From: Hygrophila difformis
Taxonomy: Eukaryota > Streptophyta > Magnoliopsida > Lamiales > Acanthaceae
Assembly: GCA_030278955.1 (NCBI GenBank)
Contig: JAOANR010000004.1
Coordinates: 21,398,976-21,462,975, forward strand
Reading direction: 5' to 3'
Length of the DNA: 64,000 nt
Shown here: in pieces, positions 55,140 through 64,000 of the stretch
Layout of the letters: the number at the start of each line of letters is the position of its first letter
Numbering within the stretch: the stretch's first letter is position 1
Position numbers and translations under genes: made by a program
Notes under the pieces: model-generated
Database searches by the model: none
What the model was told of the DNA's origin: nothing
What the model saw: the letters and a program-made list of their open reading frames with translations, nothing else

Positions 55140-55534
55140 ATGGCTGAACCAAATGCAAATATGGTGAACCTTATGATGAAATTAGCCAATGCGTATCTCG
55201 AATGTCAACAACATATAAATTATTTCAACACGCGGTAGGACAGCTAGAAGCTAACATGGCCCCTTTGGGACACCTTAGGGAAGCTGATCATCATGACATA
55301 ACCCAACTCAAGGCCCAAGTGGCAGAACTTCAAGCCAAAGTGGTTACACTTCAAAACAAGGATAACGAACTAGAGGTGAAAGTAGGACACTTGGGGATGG
55401 AGCTGACTAACTTAGCCGATGACGTATTTCCTCATAGCCCTGAGCCCACTTCCGATGCTGAGCCATCCAGCCCGATAGACATATCCAGCGACGAGGACGA
55501 TCCCATTGAGGATGCACCTACCTATTCACTCTAG
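55140..55534 (+). pseudogene. Leader ORF of element B (coiled coil), frameshifted
   Basis: An ATG at 55140 opens MAEPNANMVNLMMKLANAYL and hits TAG at 55236-55238. The frame at 55202-55534, offset by one base, carries on with QHAVGQLEANM, a leucine-zipper-like coiled coil (LKAQVAELQAKVVTLQNKDN) and a C-terminal PIDISSDEDD that looks like a SUMO-interacting motif. I infer one original protein of about 130 residues, encoded between the primer site and gag. It does not belong to the canonical chromovirus gene set that I know. Function unknown. Confidence 0.55.
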
Positions 55535-56091
55535 ATTTAGAGATATTTATTGATGCACTATATTTATTAGTACTATTCCTATTTATTTCTAGTACTACTA
55601 TTCCATTCCTATGATTGTACCCGAGAAAAGTTTTCTATTGAGCAATAAAAATTTCGAGCATTTATAGATTACATAAGTATATTTAAATTATTATATTAGG
55701 ATTGTTTCTCAAATGCCGTGATGAGACTCAACCAAATAACATACAAGGTATTATTAAATAAATAAATAATATATAAGTATATATAATAAAGAATCAAACA
55801 AGGGAACCCTGAACCCTGACAACCCTAAAAACCCTGAACCTAGACCCTAGGGTCTCGGGAAAAAAAATCAGAACAGGTTACTGTTCACAAAAAAAAAAAC
55901 CGAAAGCAAAACAACAAGTAGGAAACAACTCCCAATGACAACGAATAGGACATTAAACCCCAAACAACTTCTTCTAACACTGTTTCAATCCATTGAAACC
56001 TGATAATACCATTCTTTTATTTAGTAAATCCCTTTTCAAGCGTTACCTCATACTTTTACAAGGAAAACTAACCTCTTGTGCTTGTAACAGA
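55535..56091 (+). other. Spacer between leader ORF and gag of element B
   Basis: AT-rich with A-runs (about 55860-55900). It ends in CTCTTGTGCTTGTAACAG, an acceptor-like site whose AG (56089-56090) lies one base before the gag ATG. Confidence 0.5.
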
Positions 56092-57150
56092 ATGGCACCG
56101 AGAGGCAGACCCCGTAACGAGCCCGTCTCACCCAATACCAACGAGGCCCCAAGGCAACCGACCTGCCAAACCTAAATGAGGGTGTTCCCGCTTAGGAGGA
56201 GCCGGCAGCCCCTGAACCAAACAACTTAGGCGACCGCCTACGCACTCTAGAGGAGGTTCTCATCGCGTTAGGGAACGCGCAGGTGAACCAAGGCCAAGCG
56301 GCTGCTGTGCCTCCACAACAAGCTCGCATCAATTACCTGGCCATGGTAAACCAATATCACACGCCACACTATGCCGGTGAAGAGGACCCTGCAAAGTTAG
56401 AAGAGTGGGTGAGAACGTTCGATAAGTTGTTGAACACAGTCAAATGCCCAGACGGGGAGAAGGTGCATGTAGCCTCATACTATCTAGAAGGCGAGGCTGA
56501 TGACTGGTGGCGAGCCACTCTAGGAAAGTTAGGTGAAGACGATGAACCCTACTCTTTGGACGAGTTCATGGAACTGCTTCGGGATCACTTTTATCCCTTA
56601 AGCACCAAGGCCTCGATGTACGAGGAGTTCCTATCTCTGAAGCAAGGAGGACAAATCGTGCAGGAGTACTATGCACGATTTAAGGAGCTAGTGCGATTCG
56701 CACCGAGGCTGGTGCCTACTGACTCCGAGAAGGCCCAAAAGTTTGAAATGGGACTCCATCTGGCCATTCGGGAAGTGATCACAAGAGTTCACTACCCGGA
56801 CCTGCAAGCAGTCTATGATCGTGCAGTAGCAGTGGCACGCGTGCAATCGCTGAAGAGGAGTGAGCGTGGAATCCAGTCGCGGGACAAGAAGGTTAGGGAC
56901 AATCGGAACGAGAACAATGCAAGGAGGAATGACTACCGGGGAGGACAAAATAGACCCTAGCAGGCAAACAACGGAGTGAACAATGGGAGGAACGATAACC
57001 GAGAAGGCTTCATACCGCCATGCCCAAGGTGCGACAGACCTCACTTAGCGAGGGCCTGCCCACAACAGGGGGCATGTTTCAGATGCGGTCGGATGGGACA
57101 TCTGAGGCATGACTGTCGCACTCGCCTCGAGAATATCACCAAGAGGGATG
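56092..57150 (+). pseudogene. gag: Element B gag with CCHC zinc knuckle, degenerate
   Basis: Starts MAPRGRPRNEP at 56092. A frameshift near 56165 and TAG at 56193-56195 disrupt the N-terminus. From 56283 the capsid is clear (FDKLLNTVKCPDGEKVH, ADDWWRATLG, SLKQGGQIVQEYYARF). TAG at 56958-56960 probably replaces CAG. A CX2CX4HX4C zinc knuckle (CFRCGRMGHLRHDC) follows at about 57077-57118. Gag would form the particle and bind element RNA; this copy cannot be read through. Confidence 0.85.
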
Positions 57151-57339
57151 ATTTGGTTGCGGGACCAGCGCAACCTCATAATCAAAATGGTCGGGAAGGC
57201 AAAAATCAGGGATTCCGACCCCCTCAAATTCCTAATCCCAATGAGAACCAGCGCCCGCCGCAGAACCCGAACCCGAACCCGAACAATCAGCCAAATCAGC
57301 AGGGCAACCAGGGACGCCCCATGGGACGGCTAAATGTGA

Positions 57340-57866
57340 TAAACCAAGCCGACGTGCCTGAGCAAGGCGACGTGATGGCAGGTACGTTTCATATTTTAAG
57401 TGTACCTCTTAAAGTTTTGTTCGACTCAGGAGCTAGTTGTTTTGTTATATCTACGCGAGTTTTGCCTGAACTAGATCTACCTAAGTGTGAGATAATTAGT
57501 TTAGGAATTCAAATGTCCTAAGGAGAAGTAGTGTCTTGCTCAAAGCGTTATAACGGAATTCCTGTAGTTATCAAAAACATAGAATTCTTCGCAAACTTGG
57601 TAGAGTTTAACCTAAAGGACTTCGACGTTATACTAGGAATGGATTGGTTGGCCCAGTATAAAGCGGTGATAGAATGTCAGAAGCAGAAAATCACCCTATC
57701 GAAAAGTAGAGGAAGGAGAGTCATCTTTTACTCTCAACCCCCTAAGAGGCGTAACAAGATTGTTAACGCTCTCAAGTTATATAGCTTAATGCGTAAGGGA
57801 TACGCGTTACATGCATGCTACGTTCACAACCTTGAGGCGGAAGAGGACAAGGTTGACATATCCCAG
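57340..57866 (+). pseudogene. pro: Element B aspartic protease, degenerate
   Basis: The active-site motif LFDSGASCFVIS (DSGA) at about 57418-57453 and VILGMDWL typical of Ty3 proteases. TAA at 57519-57521 interrupts the frame, and a one-base shift near 57855 separates it from RT. It would process the polyprotein. Confidence 0.8.
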
Positions 57867-59215
57867 TCGTAAGAGAATACCCGGATGTGTTTCCCGAGGA
57901 CATCCCAGGTATGCCACCTGAGAGAGATTTGGAGTTTACCATAGATCTCATTCCGGGAACGGAACTTGTTTCCAAGGTTCCTTACCGCATTGCGCCACTG
58001 GAGATGAAAGAGTTGAAGGAGCAACTAGAAGAATTGTTGGAGAAAGGATACATAAGACCAAGTACGTCTCCGTGGGGAGCACCGGTCTTATTTGTCAAGA
58101 AGAAGGACGGAGGACTACGTTTCTGCATCCACTATAGGGGACTAAACCAAGTGACCGTTAAGAACAAGTATCCACTACCGAGGATTGAGGACTTATTTGA
58201 CCAACTGAAGGGAGCTTCAGTGTTTTCGAAGATTGACTTGCGATCTGGTTATCACCAACTAAGGATCGCCGAAAAGGATATTCCAAAGACAGCGTTTCGA
58301 ACTCGGTATGGACATTACGAGTTCACAGTGTTATCCTTTGGATTAACAAACGTGCCGAAAATGTTCATGAATCTCATGAACAATGCCTTTAGAGAGTTGT
58401 TAGATCAGTGCGTCGTAGTATTCATCGACGACATCCTGATCTACTCATAAAGCGAGGAAGAGCATTCCCAACATTTGCATCAAGTGTTAGGGATTTTGCG
58501 CAAGAACCAACTCTATGGAAAGTTGTCCAAATGCGAATTTTGGTTGAAGGAAGTAGCATTCCTTGGACACATAGTAACCGCCAATGGAGTTTTAGTAGAT
58601 CCGGCAAAGGTTTCGGGGATAACCGAGTGGGTATCGCCAACAAGTCCAACTGAAATAAGGAGTTTTCTTGGTCTAGTCGGGTACTATAGGCGATTTTTTT
58701 AAGGATTTCTCGAGAATCGCACGACCCCTAACTCAGCTACTAAAAAAGGGCGTGAAATACGAGTGGACTAGTGAGTGTGAATCCGTGTTTCAAGAACTAA
58801 AGAAACGAATAGCCACTACACCCGTGCTAGCACTGCCTTCGGAGGATGGACATTTTGAGGTTTATAGTGACGCTTCGAAGGAAGGTCTAGGATGCGTTTT
58901 GATGCAAGATTCGAGGGTCATCGCATACGCATCGCGTCAATTGAAGCCTCATGAGGTTAACTATCCGACACACGACTTGGAGTTGGCAGCAGTCGTATTC
59001 GCTCTGAAGATATGGAGACATTATCTCTATGGGATAAAGTGTCGAATGTTCACTGACCACAAGAGCCTCAAGTACATATTCACTCAGAAGGAGTTGAATT
59101 TAAGGCAAAGAAGGTGGTTGGAACTAATAAAGGACTACGATCTCGAAATTGCGTATCACGAGGGTAAGGCCAACGTGGTAGCCGATGCCCTAAGTCGGAA
59201 GACCCAGCATGTGGC
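57867..59215 (+). pseudogene. pol: Element B reverse transcriptase and RNase H, degenerate
   Basis: RT reads from [21 protein letters not shown] through [16 protein letters not shown] (the usual D of CIDYR is H), [22 protein letters not shown] and [13 protein letters not shown] at 58448-58450 follows YS. A T-run expansion near 58693-58700 shifts the frame after GYYRRF. RNase H then reads [31 protein letters not shown] and [12 protein letters not shown]. The His substitution and multiple breaks show it is inactive. Confidence 0.9.
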
Positions 59216-60810
59216 GAACTCGCTGGTAATTCTGCCGGTATTGTATAAGGACTTGGCGAGATTGAGCTTGAAGCTGGAGCACCCAGGCACCGTGAAACAA
59301 GTGCTCAACGCTATGGTAGTCGAATTAACCATATTTGACGAGATCAAACTCGCCCAACCGAGTGACGGGAATTTGAAAAAGATTAAGGAGAGCACTGCCG
59401 ATGGAAAGATGATAGGATTTTCTGTCCATGAGGATGCAAGCATTCGTTTCAAGGGGATGTGGTGCATACCACAAGAATGTGGGGAATTGAAACGAAGATT
59501 GATGGAGGAAGGTCACAACACGCCATATTCGGTTCACCCCAGAGGTGACAAGCTTTATAAGGACCTGAAGAAGAATTATTGGTGGCCGAATATGAAAAGG
59601 GAAGTAGCGGAGTTTGTGGGAGATGTCTCGCGTGCCAAAAGGTCAAAGCCGTGCGACGAAAACCCCTAGGATTGATGCAACCATTGGAAATCCCGAGTTG
59701 GAAATGGGATAGTATCTCAATGGATTTTGTTTCAGGATTACCGCGATCACCTAAAGGGATGAACAAGATATGGGTGATTGTCGATAGGCTAATAAAGACG
59801 GGCATATTCATTCCAATGAAGGACACTTGGACTATGGACCAATTAGCCAGAGCATATATCGACAATGTGGTACGACGACATGGGGTACCACATGACATCA
59901 TTTCCGATAGAGATAGTAGGTTCGTCTCTCATTTTTGGACTACGCTACAAGAAGCGCTCGGTACGCAAGTCAAGATGAGTACCGCATTCCACCCAATGAC
60001 GGATGGACAAACGGAAAGGACGATCCATTAATTGAGATAGTAGAGACAGTAGGTTCGTCTCTCATGCTAAGAGCGTGCGTCCTAGAGTTTAAGGGTAGTT
60101 GGGATAATCATTTACCAGTAGTTGAATTTTCCTACAACAATAGCTACCATGCTAGCATCGGCATGGTGCAGTTCGAAGCACTGTACGGGCGGAAGTGCTG
60201 AAGTCCATTAAGTTGAGTAGAAAATGATAAGGCAGTGATAGTAGGACCACAATTCGTTGAGGATATGGCTCAACAAATTAAGATCGTTCAAGGAAAGATG
60301 AAAGCGGCTCAAGACCGACAGAAGAGTGATGCCGATGTGCGACGGCAAGACCTTGAACTTCAAGTTGGAGATAAGGTCATGTTAAAGATATCACCAATGA
60401 AGGGGGTGATGCGCTTTGGCAATCGGGGAAAGTTAAGCCCTCGATATATAGGACCTTACGAGATTCTAGAAAGAGTCGGTACTTTAGCATATCGACTAGC
60501 CTTACCGCCACAAGTTACTCGAGTGCACAATGTGTTCCATGTGTCACAATTGAAGATGTATGTGCACGAACCAACACATGTACTCCAACCGGCGGAAATT
60601 AAATTGGATGATGACCTGAGCTACAAAGAAATCCCGGTGCGAATACTCCATGTGAAGGAGAGAGTAACGAGCAATAAGGCCGTGAAGATGGTTAAGGTTC
60701 TTTGGTCGAACCATGAGAGCGAAACGGCTGCATGGGAAGTGGAAACGAACATGAGGGAGCGTTACCCTACCCTATTCCAAGACTATGCGACCACAGTTAT
60801 GGGGACATAA
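59216..60810 (+). pseudogene. pol: Element B integrase and chromodomain, degenerate
   Basis: Zinc domain with a one-base deletion near 59620, catalytic core [22 protein letters not shown] and DGQTERTI. Immediately after the catalytic Glu motif, about 34 bases (60028-60061) replace the expected sequence, partly copied from 59910-59932, with stops. Further stops occur near 60200-60220. The C-terminal part ([32 protein letters not shown] chromodomain-like) is readable to TAA 60808-60810. Confidence 0.88.
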
Positions 60811-60820
60811 CTGTAATCTT

Positions 60821-60832
60821 AAGGGGGGAGGA
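60821..60832 (+). other. Polypurine tract of element B
   Basis: AAGGGGGGAGGA immediately before LTR start TGTAACGACCC. Confidence 0.85.
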
Positions 60833-63196
60833 TGTAACGACCCGAACATTTTGTATCTCCAATAAACAAATTCGAATTGTTTTGAACTACGTAATGAATT
60901 GATCCCTTCACCGGGTACGTAGGCAACTTGGAAATTTCAATTCTGGGTTCAGTCAAATAATCAACAAACAATCAACAAATGATCAACAACCAAACAATCA
61001 AACAATCGTACATTAAATCGCGCAACTTCGAGGACAAAGTTGATTCTTAAGGGGGATAGACTGTAATACTCGAGACTTTTGATAATAGGAAACGGAATTA
61101 AATGCGAATAGCAAAGGAATTCTAATTCCAAGAACTGTGAAGTCGAAAATGATTTAAGTAAATAAATCATTGCACGGGAATCAAAAGACGACGAAATTGA
61201 CGCCAACGAATTTAAATTAAATGATTCAAAGATTCGAATATGAAATCGATTAAAGACGAAATAGAATTTAGAATAGGAATCGGAATCCGAAAATGACCCG
61301 GAAAACCGAGCCCGAGAACGTCGGAGGATAGAAACCCGAACGAGAGGAGGAAATCCCCGACGGATCGCACGGCCCGGCCCACGACGCATCCCTACCGGGA
61401 GATTCGCGGTGGCCGTGCGGTCTGGAGAGATACCGCGCCAAGACCGCGTCACACTACAATGGACGATCAACGGCGATTTCTTACCTTATTTTCGACCCCC
61501 GAGTAATGGGAAGGATATATGGACGAGTTTAGAGGCTGGAGGCTCATTATTTTCGAGCTCCAAACCCTAGCAGCCCCTAAACACTCTCCAAACTCTCTCA
61601 ACTTCTTCCAACACCCGAAATCACCTAGTTCGAGCTTTCCGATCACTTTCCGGTGACGAAAATCGATGGAGGAAGCGTGGAGAACAAGATCTTTAGTTTT
61701 CCAGATTGTGGTAAGTAGTTCATAGGTTTTCGTTTAGCTTTTCAAACCCGAAAACTCGATCTAACATTAGATTTCTTCCTTCGACGCGAATTCGTGGCCA
61801 AAGTTGGAAGCTTCGCGTTGAGGAGATCCGTTCGTGTCAAATCTTAGAGCCCGGACGACCCCAAGACAGTCTAGGACGAGATTCAAGTAAGATAATGCCT
61901 TTCATATCAATATCGGTGGTTTTGAACCGTTAGAAACACTAGTTTTTAACTAAACACTAAAATCGGACATAAAAGATTCAACCTTTAGGCGTTTTCTGAG
62001 ATTGACCGAAAAACCCTATTTCGAGAATCCGAAATGATAAACTCCGAACTAGAGATTTGTTCCTAACATCTTAATCTAGCTTGTGTTAAAATTCCATGCA
62101 TTTTCATTAAGATTTGATACCCCAAATTGCATCAAACATATTCTGTTGTGCATGAACCTTTCGAAAACTGAGACAGATTATATAGTCAAACTTGTTGAGC
62201 ATTTTTCTATCACTTATGTTCAAAAATAATCTTTGGTGAAAACATAAAAGTTGTAAATAAATATCTTGAGAATATGCCTGTAAAATTTTGTACATTTTCA
62301 TTAACGTTTGGATAGTGAAAACCTGTTTGAATACACTGTGTCCGAGAAGAAAAGAGCGACAGATTTTGAGTCTGAACTTAGGGAATTATTCTAACTTGTT
62401 CCGCAATGAATTAGCATAATTTTCCTCTAATAAAACTTGTTTATTTTGGTGTCTTTTAAGTGCCTGTAAAATTTCATAAATTTTGGAGGTGTTTGCTATG
62501 TCAAAAACAACTTTGAAAATCAGTGTGCTGTGTAAACAAAGTTGACAGATTTTGTACTTTACAAAGATTGTAAAATTTCACTCGTTTCCTCACATAATTT
62601 CGAAAAACTTAAAACGCAAAAGTTGTTTGTTAGCGTGTTTTTGAGCTACTGTGAAAATTTCGAGTCGATTGCCTTTGATATGAATTTTTTAATTGAGATG
62701 GCGTAAACTGTGGCAATGGCTTGGTCGAAATGTTGAAAAACTCAATTTTTGAGAAACACATGATTTATGAGATATGTCTAAATAATAAAAACATTATTTT
62801 TAAACCCTGCTAATCTAGGCTGAGCTAGATCTCCACGTAAGTAGAGGGTGAGTGCTCTGCAGGGTGCCCCTTTATCTTGAAACTCGTGCCCGAGTGGACG
62901 AAATGTGATATATTGTGAAATTGTGCCAAAACGGCCATTGTGAAATTAGTCTACACTCTCGTGTGTATCCGTATGGGTTACTCGAGCCTCCGGAGTGGTA
63001 CTGTGTATGGTGTGATACTCGGATTGCTTCGGCAATTCTGGAACTTGATACTCGGATTGCTTCGGCAATTCTGAAACATGATATATGAGGAACTTGATAC
63101 ATGAGGATACTTGAGATATATGGTTGTGGCGTCCTCTTCTTAGTTAACATGAGAAAATTTAAATGCCTTAACTTTTTATTTATTTATGTCTTTAAT
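60833..63196 (+). repeat. 3' LTR of element B, interrupted on the right
   Basis: Starts TGTAACGACCC. TATA-like GGATATATGG at 61513-61522, splice-donor-like GTAAGT at 61711, and a conserved block at 62846-63010 shared with the element A LTR. It stops at CTTTAATT where element C begins; the 5' LTR remnant continues ATGCAATTT at this point. A 32-base unit is repeated twice at about 63014-63079. Confidence 0.85.
61709..61716 (+). other. Splice donor in element B 3' LTR
   Basis: TGGTAAGT with GT at 61711-61712, about 880 bases into the LTR. The matching 5' LTR copy is lost by truncation. Confidence 0.6.
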
Positions 63197-64000
63197 TGTA
63201 ACACCCGTGAAAAACAAATTCAACTTGTTTTGAACTACGTCATGACTTGATCCCTTCACAGGGTACGTAGGCAGCTTGGAACTAATTTCTAAGTTCAGTC
63301 ACAAATAAATCACAAAATAAATCACAAAGTAAATCACAAAATAAATCACAAAATAAATCACAAAATAAATTACAAATTAAATCACAAGATCAATCGCAAG
63401 GACGATAGGAGGAGTTGGAACTAATTTAAACTAGACTAATTAGGGCACGGAAATGTTACGAGCGATAAGCCGAACTCGTAACAAGTTTAAAGTAAAGATT
63501 TCGAACCGGAAACGACCTGAGGAGTCGAGCTAACACATAGAAGGTAGAAAACCGATAGAGAAAGAAGAAAAAGACCCGACGGACCACGCGGACCGCCGAA
63601 CCGGCCGGTCCGGCCAGCCCGTGCCCGCCGTGCGCCGCCGCGCGGCCACCGCGCGGAAGGCGGAGTCGCGTCTCCAGGGCAGGTCGCGCGTGCTCCGCAC
63701 GGGCAAAGCTATAGGTGCGTGTCACCAGCGCGCCAGAGGTGCAGAAGGTGTAAACTTTCCTTCTATGGCGATTTTCTTGCCAAAAATCCGTCCCCTATCG
63801 AGGGCAAGCGGATCAAGGCATTGGGGAAGGTCATAAGAGCTGTGTTGGGCGCCCCTTCCGCATAGTTTTTAGAAACTAAACCCTAAGCACTCCCAAACTT
63901 CCTCTCCAAGCCAAAACTCCTCCGACCTCACTTTCCGGCGAGTATTCCGGCGACGACGGGACGACCGGGACAAGCCCCTGACTTATAGAGTCTTGGTAAG
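63197..64000 (+). repeat. Element C: start of a third Tekay/Del-like LTR
   Basis: TGTAACACCCGTG begins a sequence resembling the LTR starts of A and B (CTTGATCCCTTCACAGGGTACGTAGGCAGCTTGG-type block, given here only in part). It includes a 12-base tandem repeat at 63301-63395, a GC-rich stretch around 63580-63720, AAACCCTAA, and TGGTAAG at the last bases (GT at 63996-63997). The rest lies outside the window. Confidence 0.8.
63301..63395. repeat. 12-base tandem repeat in element C LTR
   Basis: About seven imperfect copies of ATAAATCACAAA. Confidence 0.9.

Larger units (their letters stand above)
54104..63196 (+). mobile_element. Element B: Tekay/Del-like chromovirus, decayed
   Basis: Truncated 5' LTR, iMet-type primer site, leader ORF, gag, protease, RT, RNase H, integrase, chromodomain, polypurine tract and a 3' LTR that is itself interrupted at 63197. 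It is the same lineage as element A by the close similarity of pol. All coding parts carry stops or frameshifts. Confidence 0.9.

Overview
This window is repeat-rich plant nuclear DNA, apparently from a flowering plant. It is built almost entirely from nested LTR retrotransposons of the Ty3/gypsy superfamily, with a small decayed cluster of F-box-like genes between them. The evidence is the Asp-tRNA primer sites, Athila-type and chromodomain-type polyproteins, plant-style introns and TATA promoters, and the absence of any bacterial gene organisation.

Layout. (1) 1-36528, minus strand: a tandem array of a very large Athila-type element, read as LTR1(partial)-body1-LTR2-body2-LTR3. The period is about 17.84 kb, the LTRs about 4.7 kb and the bodies about 13.1 kb, and the two bodies are nearly identical. 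Each body, in sense order, has two Asp-tRNA primer sites, a gag-protease ORF with an internal deletion, a full-length RT-RNase H-integrase ORF, and a palindrome cluster with what looks like an internal TATA promoter. A tiny first exon and a 1.43-kb intron follow, then a downstream reading frame of about 1,400 codons cut by only three stops, and a polypurine tract. (2) 36529-42221, plus strand: the 3' half of a Tekay/Del-like chromovirus (element A), interrupted inside its RT gene by the Athila array. (3) 42222-44506, plus strand: three tandem F-box-like units, all frameshifted; the first is cut by element A. (4) 44671-54103, plus strand: the 3' block and LTR of a diverged relative of the Athila element. 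Its LTR carries a SINE-like insert. (5) 54104-63196, plus strand: a second chromovirus (element B) with a truncated 5' LTR, a leader ORF, decayed gag-pol and a 3' LTR. (6) 63197-64000: the start of a third chromovirus LTR (element C) inserted in B's 3' LTR.

How the parts work together. The least decayed machinery is in the Athila array: its pol ORFs keep every RT, RNase H and integrase catalytic residue I could check. Both copies share a gag deletion that removes the C-terminal capsid and nucleocapsid regions, so movement would need gag supplied in trans. The most interesting signal is a second expression unit inside the element. A TATA box, pyrimidine-rich leader, 38-nt coding exon and canonical splice sites join in frame to the downstream ORF. 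AATTCGAATT palindrome clusters lie just upstream of both this promoter and the LTR promoter. A diverged relative at 44.7-49.6 kb keeps the hairpin-plus-acceptor arrangement. The chromoviruses show a parallel theme: a splice donor at an equivalent place in all three LTRs, and acceptor-like sites directly before the leader ORF and before gag in element B.

All homology calls come from reading motifs by eye; no database search was run. Copy-to-copy difference counts are visual impressions, not computed values.
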